From Pullulanibacillus sp. KACC 23026 (GTDB lineage Bacteria; Bacillota; Bacilli; Bacillales; Sporolactobacillaceae), in the NCBI RefSeq assembly GCF_029094525.1, contig NZ_CP119107.1, positions 3,906,001-3,970,000 on the forward strand: DNA of 64,000 nt, written 5' to 3'. The position numbers and the translations under genes are program-made. The notes under the pieces are model-generated. The model was not told the origin of the DNA, ran no database searches, and worked only from the letters and a program-made list of their open reading frames with translations. Shown piece after piece: positions 42,515-51,758 of the stretch. The first letter of the stretch is position 1. Each line of letters begins with the position of its first letter.

Positions 42515-44182
42515 CTATCGATTAAGATCAGTTGGCTGATCCAATGATGACTGTTTCTTCATGTCTTCATCCCGAAGCTCTCTTTTGAGCAATTTTCCAA
42601 CCGCGGATTTGGGCAACTCATCGCGGAACTCCACAATTTTGGGAACCTTATAAGGCGATAAGCGTTCTTTAGCAAATGCGATGATTTCATCCTCTGTAAC
42701 GCTTTGACCCGGCTTGAGCGTCACGTAGGCTTTTACCGTTTCACCGCGATAGGCATCGGGCACTCCGATCACCACTGTTTCCTGAATGGCTGGATGTTCG
42801 TATAGCACCTCTTCAATTTCACGTGGATAGACATTGTAACCGCTTGCAATAATCATATCCTTCTTACGGTCAACGATATAGAAATAACCGTCTTCATCCA
42901 TTCGTGCCAAATCTCCTGTTAAGAGCCAGCCCTCTTTCAGAACTTCAGCCGTCGCTTCAGGGCGTCGCCAGTACCCTTTCATAACCTGCGGGCCTTTGAT
43001 CGCTAATTCGCCAACTTCCCCTGCCGGAAGAACTTCCAATCCATTTTCACCCTCTCGGACAATGGCCGCTGTTGTACCAGGGAGAGGAATGCCGATTGAG
43101 CCCGCACGTCGATCTGTAAACACCGGATTACTATGGGTGACAGGTGAACATTCAGATAAACCGAAACCCTCATATAATTGAGAACGGGTTCGCTGCTCGA
43201 ATAGATGAAGTTGTCGAAGAGGCATGGCCGCTCCTCCGCTATTAAAAAGGCGAATCTTAGTAAGACCCGAATTCTCAATGTCTTTTTGTGCGTTCAACGC
43301 CACGTACATTGTTGGAACACCAGAAAAGGAAAACACCTCGTGCTTAGATACCGTTTCCAAAATTTCTATTGGGTCAAACCGAGGTAAAAGAATCTGATTC
43401 GCTCCTGTTCGAATTCCTTGAAAGGCATTGCAGGTTAATCCATAAATATGAAAAAGCGGGAGAACAGTCATTATCTTAGCGTTATAAGGGTAATCAAGCG
43501 TTTTAAAACTGAATTCATAGACCTGCTCAACGTTCGAACGCAGATTAGCATGGGTCAACATAACCCCTTTAGAGACGCCTGTTGTTCCCCCTGTATATTG
43601 AAGAACCGCGACATCTTCTAAGGCATTGATTTCGATTTCTGGAGCCTGCTCATCAGTCGTTTTAAGAAAATCCTCTAACAAATAGTCTCCTTCACTTAAT
43701 TCAAAGTCCAATTTGCCTGAAAAGGAAGACACTATGACTTGTTTAAGTGATGGTGTTTTGGGTTGAACAGATTTTATTTTTGGATAAAAAGCATCAAGAG
43801 CCATAATTGAGGTGGCTTCAGAATCCTTTAAGACGTACTCTATTTCACGTTCCACGTACATCGGGTTGACCTGGACGACAATCCCACCAAGGCGAAACAC
43901 AGCAAAAAGGGAAAAGAAGCTCTGAGGACAATTCGGAAGCATGACAGCTAACCGGTCACCTTTTCTAAACCCTGACTTATAAAGGGCTTGCGCAAACTGC
44001 TCAACGATCCCTTGAACTTGTTCATAAGTAAATGTCTGATTATAAAAAGTTAAAGCAACATCCTTTTTGTATTTCTGTACGGCTTGTTTCAATAAATCAT
44101 TCATGGATTCATTTGATGCCGGCAGATCCCGTACTATGCGCTCATCATAAACGTTTAACCAAGGCCTTGGTTCATCTAACAT
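42515..44182 (-). CDS. Long-chain fatty acid-CoA ligase (LcfA/LcfB type)
   Basis: A 555-residue AMP-forming ligase activating fatty acids with ATP and CoA. Motifs: YTGGTTGVSKGVML (P-loop-like, A3), FPLFHIYGLTCN-like region, YEGFGLSECSPVTHSNP (A5), LTGDLARMDEDGYFYIVDRKKDMII (A7/A8) and the catalytic lysine PKSAVGKLLKREL (A10). Similar to B. subtilis LcfB (YhfL), which also sits in the yhf region, but about 40 residues longer. Likely co-transcribed with the downstream SDR gene. Confidence 0.88.
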   Translation of the reverse strand: MLDEPRPWLNVYDERIVRDLPASNESMNDLLKQAVQKYKKDVALTFYNQTFTYEQVQGIVEQFAQALYKSGFRKGDRLAVMLPNCPQSFFSLFAVFRLGGIVVQVNPMYVEREIEYVLKDSEATSIMALDAFYPKIKSVQPKTPSLKQVIVSSFSGKLDFELSEGDYLLEDFLKTTDEQAPEIEINALEDVAVLQYTGGTTGVSKGVMLTHANLRSNVEQVYEFSFKTLDYPYNAKIMTVLPLFHIYGLTCNAFQGIRTGANQILLPRFDPIEILETVSKHEVFSFSGVPTMYVALNAQKDIENSGLTKIRLFNSGGAAMPLRQLHLFEQRTRSQLYEGFGLSECSPVTHSNPVFTDRRAGSIGIPLPGTTAAIVREGENGLEVLPAGEVGELAIKGPQVMKGYWRRPEATAEVLKEGWLLTGDLARMDEDGYFYIVDRKKDMIIASGYNVYPREIEEVLYEHPAIQETVVIGVPDAYRGETVKAYVTLKPGQSVTEDEIIAFAKERLSPYKVPKIVEFRDELPKSAVGKLLKRELRDEDMKKQSSLDQPTDLNR

Positions 44183-44389
44183 ATTGAATCTCTCCTCATC
44201 CAGAAATATATGCCAGTCCTGTAATAAACCCTTTTATAAAAGCGCTTTCAATATACTATTATAAATAATCCCTCGATTAATTGCGAGATAATTTTTTATA
44301 TTGTGTACAATAACTTGACAAACCTGCTCTTTAAGAGAAAAAATGAAAGTATGTAAGAAAGCGCAACCATCATGATGGGGGGAAGACAG

Positions 44390-44572
44390 ATGTTTACCTA
44401 CACGCTTACAGCCTATGAAAAGGATGGAACCAAACTCATTGACGAGGTCTTTGAAGCAGAGAATGATGAACTTGCCCGCTACAGAGGAGAAAACAAATTA
44501 ATTGAACTTGGTCTCTCTGAAAAAACAAGCCGTGTCACATCCCGAGGAAAGCTCATCCACTTTCATAGATAG
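44390..44572 (+). CDS. Small hypothetical protein, 60 aa
   Basis: ATG 44390 with GGGGGGAAG 5-6 nt upstream. The product begins MFTYTLTAYEKDGTKLIDEV and ends SRGKLIHFHR; it looks like a compact alpha/beta protein with an acidic middle. It vaguely resembles YhzC-type small Bacillus proteins, but I cannot confirm this. Divergent from the acyl-CoA ligase. The upstream ATG at 44372 overlaps the ribosome-binding site and is less likely. Confidence 0.6.
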   Translation: MFTYTLTAYEKDGTKLIDEVFEAENDELARYRGENKLIELGLSEKTSRVTSRGKLIHFHR

Positions 44573-44796
44573 GACGAAGTATTAATAAGGGATCTCAAGT
44601 GAGTGCGAATGGCTCAGGAGCGCGGACCTTGGATCCCTTATCTCTAGTCTATCTGGTCAAATCATTAATGTGCCTCGATGTTCATCCTCTAAGCTTATCA
44701 AAGAGCCTTTTGGGAATCCCGCCTCCTGCTCTGCCAAACCAAAAGAAAGACCCTCCCTTTTTTGGGAAGGTTTCTATAAATAATTTTATGATTTCA

Positions 44797-45633
44797 TTAT
44801 ACATAAGTCTTCATTTGTTTGCGGAATACCTCACGAACAACATAGGCAACACCATTCATGTCGTTTGAGCGCGTGATCCAATCGGCTTTAGCCCGAACTT
44901 CCTTAGGTGCGTTTTGCATGGCTACACCGAGCCCCGCTTTTTCAATCATCTCTAAGTCATTAGCATCGTCACCGACTGTCACCACTTGATGGACAGGTAT
45001 CCCTAAGCGGTGACACAAATAGCTCAAGCCGCCCCATTTAGTTGCCCCATGATTCGTCAAGACAAGCGTTGTGGCATCCTCTTTCCTGACTTGTAAAGAA
45101 GGGAAAAAGTCTTCCATCGCCTGCAGGACTTCCTCCATATTGTCATTGTACAATTCAACTTCTACTTCTGCCGCGTCATCTCCGTTCTCACGAAGATAAC
45201 CACTTAAAGAGTTCACATAAGTAACTGGATAGAATAGGGGTTCACTAACGCCTACCGTCATTTTAGCAATCAGATTTTTTTGTCTAGGACGATTGCTGAC
45301 AGATAAGCGCTCATGTGCAAATCGAATGCGGCAATTATAAGTTTCAAGAAATTCGACAAGCTGAAGCAAGACATCATGACTAATTTTGTTCGTATGGATG
45401 GGATCATCAATTGTAGTGGAGATAAAAGCTCCATTATGTGTCACGATTGGATGTGTCAATTTTAACGCCTTTGCCACTTTTGCCGCGGAATGAAAATGAC
45501 GTTCTGTGACAAGTGTCACAATCGCGCCTTTCTCTTTTGCAAAAGCAACTGCCTCCTTCGTTGAACGATCTAAGCGATGATTATTTTTTAAAAGGGTGCC
45601 ATCGATGTCCAATGCGAGTATGCGATAAACCAA
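44797..45633 (-). CDS. Cof-type HAD phosphatase, YhaX-like
   Basis: A 278-residue HAD-IIB hydrolase: motif I LALDIDGTLLKN (nucleophile Asp, general acid Asp), motif II TLVTER, motif III Lys region GATKWGG, motif IV VTVGDDANDLEMI. A Cof-type cap lies between motifs II and III. B. subtilis YhaX is a similar protein encoded among the yha genes, so orthology is plausible. Substrates are likely sugar phosphates or FMN-like compounds. Single gene. Confidence 0.82.
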   Translation of the reverse strand: MVYRILALDIDGTLLKNNHRLDRSTKEAVAFAKEKGAIVTLVTERHFHSAAKVAKALKLTHPIVTHNGAFISTTIDDPIHTNKISHDVLLQLVEFLETYNCRIRFAHERLSVSNRPRQKNLIAKMTVGVSEPLFYPVTYVNSLSGYLRENGDDAAEVEVELYNDNMEEVLQAMEDFFPSLQVRKEDATTLVLTNHGATKWGGLSYLCHRLGIPVHQVVTVGDDANDLEMIEKAGLGVAMQNAPKEVRAKADWITRSNDMNGVAYVVREVFRKQMKTYV

Positions 45634-45776
45634 GGTAATCCCCCTTTTCCAAAGTAAACTAATGTCCTAATTTCAAACATATGGTATTGGTTTATAAAAT
45701 AGAACAGGCATACCATCTTTTTTGAATAAAAGCTATTTCTTATATAAAAACTACAATTAAAGGAGTGTGAAGAACT

Positions 45777-46559
45777 ATGTCATTCTTAGCACCTAATGAA
45801 ATTGCCCAAAAGGCCGTAGAAAATGGGACGAAAAAGGCAAATCTTCCCTTTCTTTCACAAGTTTTACTAGGATTTTTGGGTGGAGCCTTCATCGCTATTG
45901 GTTTTCTTTTAGATATTCGTGTCACCGCTGGTATGCCTGCCAATGTTTGGGGTTCCTTTCCCTCCTTTTTAGGAGCTGCCGTCTTCCCAGTTGGACTTAT
46001 TCTCATTATTGTGGGAGGGGGAGAACTTTTAACGGGAAATTTGATGGCCGTCGCAATGGCTTGGTATTCAAGAAAGGTGAGTTTCGCTCAATTAATTGGC
46101 AATTGGATTAGCATCCTTATTTTTAACTTTATTGGCGCGGTTTTTGTCGCTTATTTCTTTGGTCATGTTGTTGGTCTTACAGAGACCGCACCGTTCCTCG
46201 ACAAGACGGTTGCCATTGCACAAGCTAAATATTCGGAAGCGTGGTGGCCGACCTTCGTTTCAGCCGTGGGGTGTAACTGGTTAGTCTGTCTCGCGGTTTG
46301 GCTGGCATATGGGGCCAATGATATGATTGGAAAGATAGTTGGAATCTGGTTTCCCATCATGACCTTCGTCGCGATCGGTTTTCAGCACGTTGTCGCCAAT
46401 ATGTTCGTTATTCCTGCCGCTATCTTCGCCGGTCAAGCCACATGGGGAGACTTTTTCACTAACTTTTTCCCCGTCCTGCTCGGAAATATAGTCGGCGGAA
46501 GCATCATGGTTGGCCTAATTTATTGGATGACCTATATTCGATCACCAAAAGCGGATTGA
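45777..46559 (+). CDS. Formate/nitrite transporter (FNT) family channel
   Basis: A 260-residue, six-helix FNT protein. Diagnostic stretches: LLGFLGGAFIAIGFLL (helix 1), GGGELLTGNLM (the first re-entrant loop signature), VGCNWLVCLAVWLAYGANDMIGKIVGIWFPI (the CNxLVxLAvw signature) and GFQHVVANMFVIP (central His of the pore). It probably carries formate: the formate dehydrogenase locus lies 1 kb further on, and B. subtilis YrhG is a similar neighbour of YrhE. ATG 45777, AAAGGAG 12 nt upstream. Confidence 0.9.
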   Translation: MSFLAPNEIAQKAVENGTKKANLPFLSQVLLGFLGGAFIAIGFLLDIRVTAGMPANVWGSFPSFLGAAVFPVGLILIIVGGGELLTGNLMAVAMAWYSRKVSFAQLIGNWISILIFNFIGAVFVAYFFGHVVGLTETAPFLDKTVAIAQAKYSEAWWPTFVSAVGCNWLVCLAVWLAYGANDMIGKIVGIWFPIMTFVAIGFQHVVANMFVIPAAIFAGQATWGDFFTNFFPVLLGNIVGGSIMVGLIYWMTYIRSPKAD

Positions 46560-46565
46560 TATTTA

Positions 46566-46604
46566 AAAACATCCCAAAAGAGCACTGCTCTTTTGGGATG
46601 TTTT
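46566..46604 (+). terminator. Strong terminator of the FNT gene
   Basis: AAACATCCCAAAAGAGCA pairs perfectly with TGCTCTTTTGGGATGTTTT. Confidence 0.9.
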
Positions 46605-46621
46605 CATTTGAGTATAAGGGC

Positions 46622-46671
46622 AACGAGGGCTAGTACCTCGCCTAAAGGCTTGGCACCAGCCCTCGTTTTCC
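46622..46671. terminator. Second hairpin, AACGAGGGCT/AGCCCTCGTT
   Basis: AACGAGGGCT (46622-46631) and AGCCCTCGTT (46658-46667) are perfect complements with an inner GCC/GGC pair, followed by TTCCTT. It abuts the stop of the minus-strand miniprotein at 46672. Confidence 0.65.
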
Positions 46672-46794
46672 TTAAAACCTAGTATCTTCAGGATGCCTTA
46701 AATTCTCTGTACAAGCTTCACAAACATCATACAAATCTTCCTCTTCATTATCCCGCTCTTCAACTCGTCCACAAACTTCACAAGTACGTGCCAT
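46672..46794 (-). CDS. Zinc-ribbon miniprotein, 40 aa
   Basis: ATG 46794 preceded by AAAGGAGTG (10 nt spacing). The product MARTCEVCGRVEERDNEEED continues LYDVCEACTEN..., giving two CxxC pairs (CEVC, CEAC) separated by an acidic loop, a likely one-zinc ribbon. Lies between the FNT gene and the formate dehydrogenase operon. Function unknown; too short for most automated callers. Confidence 0.65.
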   Translation of the reverse strand: MARTCEVCGRVEERDNEEEDLYDVCEACTENLRHPEDTRF

Positions 46795-46820
46795 GCACCT
46801 ATTCACTCCTTTTTTTAGAC

Positions 46821-46909
46821 AGGGGGGTCAGACCCCTAGCATCAAAAACCTTGATATGACAACGTTTTGGTTGTTGAATTAGCTATTTAGGGGGTCAGAC
46901 CCCCTAAAT
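46821..46909. repeat. Two GGGGTCAGACCCC palindromes
   Basis: AGGGGGGTCAGACCCCT at 46821-46837 and ATTTAGGGGGTCAGACCCCC...TAAAT at 46885-46909. The second directly follows the HMA-like gene's stop on the minus strand and may terminate it. Confidence 0.7.
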
Positions 46910-46912
46910 AAT

Positions 46913-47122
46913 TTAAATTTCTATTTGGTAGCCGCTGTCCATTAGGGCTTGTTCGAAGTCTTCGAGTGAGGCTGAGTCTTCGTTAAAGGATACGACGGCT
47001 TCGCTTGTATCTACGTTGACTTCGACATTTCGAATGCCCCATACATCATAAAGAATTCGGCTGACCTCATCTGCTTTTTCATCTTGCAGATCCTTCACTT
47101 TAATTGATCTGATTACTTCCAC
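46913..47122 (-). CDS. HMA/CopZ-fold protein lacking the metal-binding CxxC
   Basis: A 69-residue protein aligning with CopZ-type heavy-metal-associated domains along its whole length (IKVKDLQDEKADEVSRILYDVWGIRNVEVNVDTSEAVVSF...FEQALMDSGYQIEI). The MxCxxC loop is replaced by VKDLQD, so it cannot bind copper in the usual way. It lies on the same strand just after the fdhA-DUF1641 pair, 72 bp from it, and may be in the same message. A structural or regulatory role is possible; unknown. Confidence 0.65.
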   Translation of the reverse strand: MEVIRSIKVKDLQDEKADEVSRILYDVWGIRNVEVNVDTSEAVVSFNEDSASLEDFEQALMDSGYQIEI

Positions 47123-47194
47123 GATAATCCCTCGCTTATTTCACCTAACAAATTTTATTAGAATCTTCCTAAACTCTGTCCTTGCTTGAATGGA

Positions 47195-47704
47195 TTAGTG
47201 GGCTTCTGAAGCTTGCTCCGATGCCTGCATTCTTAAGTGTTCACCGATTCCCTTTAAAAAGCTGACACCGGCCGTTAAAGCGGCGTTTACATCAGGATCC
47301 TTTAAAATTTTCATTAAGCCCCAAACATTGATCTGCTCGTTTGTTTTTAAGGATTCAGAGGCATTCTCGATCCCTTTTGTGACACCGCCTGTCATGGCAC
47401 CCAGCCCGCTTAAGTCCAATGCGCTCATGATTTCAACCATGGCAAAGACATTTTTAATCATGTTATACGTACCGGGCTTATTCACTTGCTGAATGGCAAG
47501 GGCACTGACACGATGCCCTTGATTCAGCATCGCTCTGAGCGCCTCAAGCACCCCGTACTCCTGAAGCCGCTGCAATATCTCAAGCGTCTCCATTAGGGCA
47601 TTTCGACTATCAGCCGTCATCTCCATTAATTGTTCAATGGCTTGGCGCTGTTCTTCAACCGGATCTGGAACTGATTTATTAAGCTTAGTAATCGCCTTAG
47701 CCAT
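47195..47704 (-). CDS. DUF1641 protein (YrhD/YjgD type), formate dehydrogenase-associated
   Basis: A 169-residue helical protein with no membrane segment: VEEQRQAIEQLMEMTADSRNALMETLEILQRLQEYGVL followed by DLSGLGAMTGGVTKGIENASESL and a C-terminal GVSFLKGIGEHL. Length and pattern match the DUF1641 family encoded beside formate dehydrogenase alpha subunits (YrhD, YjgD) in Bacilli. ATG 47704 lies inside the end of fdhA (8-base overlap, ATGGCTAA) with GGAAGGG upstream, so the two are translationally coupled. Role presumably in assembly or stability of the enzyme; not established. Confidence 0.82.
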   Translation of the reverse strand: MAKAITKLNKSVPDPVEEQRQAIEQLMEMTADSRNALMETLEILQRLQEYGVLEALRAMLNQGHRVSALAIQQVNKPGTYNMIKNVFAMVEIMSALDLSGLGAMTGGVTKGIENASESLKTNEQINVWGLMKILKDPDVNAALTAGVSFLKGIGEHLRMQASEQASEAH

Positions 47705-50678
47705 TCTGATACCCTTCCTTCTCAATAAACTCTGGGATTGAAAGAAAATCTCGGCGTTCCCATTTCTTCTCAACTTCAACGCTGATATGGGGCTGCGGGT
47801 TTCCAAAGCGATGATTCACACGTGGGAGCGGCGAATCGCCATCCGCCTCCAACACGGTCATTTTGACACTCATTTCCTTATAGTTTGGTGTATGGGTAAT
47901 GATGTCATGATAGCTGCTTGTTAGTTTATTAACCGCTGCTTCATTGTCTAGCGTATTCATGGGTAAATACAGCTCTTTTCCTTTGACATTGTCCGTCACC
48001 CAAACCCGTACTTTAACTTTTCCATAAGGCGACTCTAACCGGACAAGTGCCCCTGTTTTTATCCCGCGCTCCTCTGCAAGCTCCGGAGAGACTTCTAGCC
48101 ATGGCCCTGGCACTTTATGAGTAATACCAGGTGAACGATACGTCATATTTCCTTCATGGAAATGCTCGAGCAACCGGCCATTGTTAAGATGAAGATCATA
48201 ATCTTCACCAGGTTCATATGGCGGTGTCCAATCAACCGGAACAAGTCGAGCCTTGCCGTCCGGAAATCCAAATTGCTCAGTATAAAGAAGCGGTGTATCC
48301 TTACCATCCTTTGAGACGGGCCACAGAAGGCTGTTCCAGTTTTCAAGACGCTCATAAGTGACTCCAGCAAATTTCGGTGTAAGGGAAGCCACTTCATCCA
48401 TGATTTCAGATGGATGATGGTAATTCCAATTTGCGCCGAGACGATTAGCCACTTCTTGGAAGATTTCCCAGTCTGGCTTACTGTCACCAAGCGGTTCAAA
48501 AACTTGATAAAGGCGCTGAATTCGACGCTCCGTATTGGTAAAGGTTCCTTCTTTTTCAAGGCTTGGCGCCGCCGGTAAAATAACATCTGCAAATTGAGCG
48601 GTCTGGGAGAAGAACAGATCCTGAACAACGAAAAACTCTAGTTTTTCAAAGGATTTATGCACATGGTTAATGTTCGAATCCACAAGCCCCATATCTTCCC
48701 CAAACAGATACATGCCTTTTACTTTATCCTTTTGGATCGCCTCAACAATTTGATGATTGTTAAGACCAGGGCGTTTTGGAATCATCGTTTTCCAAGCTTT
48801 CTCAAATTTCCCGCGGATTGCATCATCCTCTACAGGCTGATACCCAGGGAGCCATGCTGGCATTGTTCCGAAATCACTTGCCCCCTGAACGTTGTTATGG
48901 CCGCGCAGAGGATAAGCCCCTGCACCAGGACGACCGTAATTTCCTGTTATTAAAAGCAAATTGGAAATAGCCGTACTAGTGTCTGTTCCACCCAAATGCT
49001 GGGTCACCCCCATCGCCCATAGGATGCAAACCCCATCTGATTCATGAATCATTGTCGCCATTTGAATAAGGGTATCCTTTGAAATGCCCGTCATTTCTTC
49101 GGCATACTCTAAGGTGTATTTTTCAAGTGATTTCACATAGTCTTCATAACCGACCATTCTCTCTTCAATCATCTTTTTATCTTGAAAGCCTTGATCAATA
49201 ATGTATTTGGTCACGGCATTCAACCAAATCAGGTCCGTTGAAGGCTTCGGATGAACATGTAGGTCAGCCCGTCTGGCCAGATCATGTCGGCGGATATCGG
49301 CAACCATTAATTTCTGTCCATGCAGCTTATGGGCCCTTCGAATGCGGGTTGATAAGACAGGGTGCGATTCAGCAGGGTTAGCCCCAATAACAATCACAAG
49401 ACCTGCTGTTGCAATGTCATGAATCGTTCCGGCATCCCCGCCAATCCCAACGGTGCGCATGAGACCGGTTGAGGCTGGTGTCTGACAATAACGCGAACAG
49501 TTGTCCACATTATTAGTACCGAACACGCCACGCGCGAGCTTTTGAAACAAATAGTTTTCCTCATTTGTACATTTGGAGGAAGCGATAAAGCCGAGCGCAT
49601 CCGCCCCATGTTCTTCCTTAATTTGTTTTAATTTGCTTGAGACTAAGTCTAGCGCCTCTTCCCATGTTGATTCAACAAACTCATCCCCTTTTCGAATCAT
49701 TGGGGTGGTAATCCGTTCTGGGCTATTAACAAAATCCCAGCCGAATTTTCCTTTCACACAAGTTGATATCCCATTAGCAGGACCCTTTTCAGTTGGCTGT
49801 ACTTTTAATAGTTTCCGATCCTTAGTCCACACTTCAAAGCTGCAGCCTACCCCGCAATATGTACAAACCGTTTTGGTTTTTCGAATACGGTCTTCACGCA
49901 TGCTTGACTCAATATTAGATATGGTGAAAATTTGTTCATAGCCGGGTTCAACTTCCTTAGTAATATCGATCATTGGCTCTAAGACATCCTTTGGAATGTT
50001 CGTCATAAAGCCTGCCTCGCCAAGCATGTTTTTCTCCATCAGGGCATTGCACGGACAAACCGTTACACAATGGCCACAGGATACACATGACGATTGATCA
50101 ATAGGTACGTCATTATCCCAAATAACCCGCGGACGATCCCGATCCCAAGCGATACTGAGCACTTCACTGACTTGCAAATCTTGACACGCTTCCACACACA
50201 TTCCACATAGGATGCATTGGTCAGGCTCATATCGATAAAAAGGATGTGTGTTATCCGCTGCATAAGGCTTTGGTTCAAATGCATATTTCTGATGATTAAT
50301 TTTTAAATGCTCTGCCGTATTGTGAATTTCACAATTGCCGTTATTGTTATCACAAACGGTGCAATAAAGCTCATGATTTTTTAAAATTCGCGACATGGCT
50401 TCTTCCTGAGCTTCTTTGACCTTGTCCGACTGAGTGCGTACCACCATTCCTGATTGAATTTCTGTCGAACAAGCTCTCTCAAGCTTTCCATTCACTTCCA
50501 CATAACACGTATCACAGGTTTGGATTGCGCCAACCCCTAGATCAGGCTGATAAGAGCAAATACCTGGGATATACATGTTGCTGTGACTCTTTGAAACCTC
50601 AAGGATTTTTTTCCCTTTTTCAGCTTCGACTTCAATATCATCAATCATCAATTTGATGGTTTCAAGGTTCGAGTCCAA
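47697..50678 (-). CDS. Formate dehydrogenase alpha subunit, molybdenum, Cys type (YrhE/YjgC-like)
   Basis: A 993-residue, multi-cofactor oxidoreductase. In order: N-terminal [2Fe-2S] domain (residues 1-80, GICSYQPDLGVG...CDTC...C); His/Cys cluster (ELYCTVCDNNNGNCEIH); two [4Fe-4S] sites (CILCGMCVEACQ and CVSCGHCVTVCPCNAL); proximal [4Fe-4S] of the molybdopterin domain (CTYCGVGC...CVKG); Mo-bis-MGD domain with NVDNCSRYCQTP, where the first Cys would ligate molybdenum in place of selenocysteine; and a C-terminal MopB domain (LLEHFHEGNMTYRSPG). It oxidises formate to CO2; no NAD-binding beta subunit is adjacent, so the electron acceptor is open. TTG 50678 follows AGGTGG. Confidence 0.92.
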   Translation of the reverse strand: MDSNLETIKLMIDDIEVEAEKGKKILEVSKSHSNMYIPGICSYQPDLGVGAIQTCDTCYVEVNGKLERACSTEIQSGMVVRTQSDKVKEAQEEAMSRILKNHELYCTVCDNNNGNCEIHNTAEHLKINHQKYAFEPKPYAADNTHPFYRYEPDQCILCGMCVEACQDLQVSEVLSIAWDRDRPRVIWDNDVPIDQSSCVSCGHCVTVCPCNALMEKNMLGEAGFMTNIPKDVLEPMIDITKEVEPGYEQIFTISNIESSMREDRIRKTKTVCTYCGVGCSFEVWTKDRKLLKVQPTEKGPANGISTCVKGKFGWDFVNSPERITTPMIRKGDEFVESTWEEALDLVSSKLKQIKEEHGADALGFIASSKCTNEENYLFQKLARGVFGTNNVDNCSRYCQTPASTGLMRTVGIGGDAGTIHDIATAGLVIVIGANPAESHPVLSTRIRRAHKLHGQKLMVADIRRHDLARRADLHVHPKPSTDLIWLNAVTKYIIDQGFQDKKMIEERMVGYEDYVKSLEKYTLEYAEEMTGISKDTLIQMATMIHESDGVCILWAMGVTQHLGGTDTSTAISNLLLITGNYGRPGAGAYPLRGHNNVQGASDFGTMPAWLPGYQPVEDDAIRGKFEKAWKTMIPKRPGLNNHQIVEAIQKDKVKGMYLFGEDMGLVDSNINHVHKSFEKLEFFVVQDLFFSQTAQFADVILPAAPSLEKEGTFTNTERRIQRLYQVFEPLGDSKPDWEIFQEVANRLGANWNYHHPSEIMDEVASLTPKFAGVTYERLENWNSLLWPVSKDGKDTPLLYTEQFGFPDGKARLVPVDWTPPYEPGEDYDLHLNNGRLLEHFHEGNMTYRSPGITHKVPGPWLEVSPELAEERGIKTGALVRLESPYGKVKVRVWVTDNVKGKELYLPMNTLDNEAAVNKLTSSYHDIITHTPNYKEMSVKMTVLEADGDSPLPRVNHRFGNPQPHISVEVEKKWERRDFLSIPEFIEKEGYQNG

Positions 50679-50815
50679 TCATGCCACCTCACCTTCTAAT
50701 TTCCTATTAGATCTTCATATTTAAATGCTTATTAGACATTTTTAACCAAATACAGACTTATCATTCAATAAAGAAGGGCGTAACTGCGGAGGGATTCAAT
50801 AAAGTTATAAAAGAA

Positions 50816-51706
50816 GGCGGATAGCGAATCCTCGTTTCGCTCAATCCGAATAGGCGTAACGTCAGTCTCTTATTTCGGCTTTTCGTCCGGATTCGCGGCG
50901 GATAGCGTATTCTCGTTTCGCTTAACCGAAATAGGCGTAACGTCAGTCCGTTATTTCGGCTTTCCTGCCGGATTCGCGGCGGATAGTGAATCCACGTTAC
51001 GCTTAACTGAAATAGGCGTAACGTCAGTCTCTTATTTCGGCTTTCCGGCCGGATTCGCGGCGGATAGCGTATTCTCGTTTCGCTCAAACGAAATAGGCGT
51101 AACGGCATTTCCTTATTTCGGCATTTCAGCCCATTTGGAGGCGGATAGCGAATCCACGTTTCGCTCAACTGAAATAGGCGTAACGTCAGTCCTTTATTTC
51201 GGCTTTCCGACCCGATTCGCGGCGGATAGCGAATCCACGTTACGCTCAACTGAAATAGGCGTAACGGCATTCCGTTATTTCGGCTTTCCGACCCGATTCG
51301 CGGCGGATAGCGAATCCTCGTTTCGCTCAACTGAAATAGGCGTAACGGCAATCCTTTATTTCGGCATTCCGGCCGGATTCGCGGCGGATAGCGAATCCTC
51401 GTTTCGCTCAACTGAAATAGGCGTAACGACATTCCCTTATTTCGGCTTTCCGACCCGATTCGCGGCGGATAGCGTATTCTCGTTACGCTCAAACGAAATA
51501 GGCGTAACGCCATTCCCTTATTTCGGCTTTTCGTCCGGATTCGCGGCGGATAGCGAATCCTCGTTACGCTCAACCGAAATAGGCGTAACGTCAGTCCGTT
51601 ATTTCGGCTTTCCGGCCAGATTCGCGGCGGATAGCGAATCCACGTTTCGCCTAGTCGGCCGCAGTGTAACGACGATTCCCTATTGGCCAGTTTTGAGGCT
51701 GGTTTC
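50816..51706. repeat. Tandem array: eleven 81-bp units
   Basis: GGCGGATAG begins at 50816, 50897, 50978, 51059, 51140, 51221, 51302, 51383, 51464, 51545 and 51626: eleven units of exactly 81 bp with no indel. Each unit has GCGAATCCTCGTTTCGC (a GCGAA/TTCGC hairpin) and CCGAAATA...TATTTCGG (a second hairpin around GGCGTAACG). Because 81 is a multiple of three, both strands show long open frames that I do not regard as genes. The array fills the gap between fdhA and yheA; the last unit is degenerate. Confidence 0.9.
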
Positions 51707-51716
51707 AAGAATATAA

Positions 51717-51744
51717 AAAACACGCCCAAAAGCAGGCGTGTTTT
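51717..51744 (-). terminator. Terminator of yheA
   Basis: AAAACACGCC-CAAAAGCA-GGCGTGTTTT; the minus-strand copy runs into TTTTTTATA. Confidence 0.8.
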
Positions 51745-51758
51745 AAAGGTATTAAAAT

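Noticed and set aside
48143-48628. 161-codon minus-strand frame inside fdhA
   Set aside because: Shadow of the formate dehydrogenase gene in another frame; composition is not protein-like.
50761-51729. 322-codon minus-strand and 193-codon plus-strand open frames as repeat proteins
   Set aside because: They exist because an 81-bp repeat keeps frames open on both strands. The minus frame starts inside the yheA terminator with no ribosome-binding site, and the Arg/Pro-rich translation looks non-protein-like.
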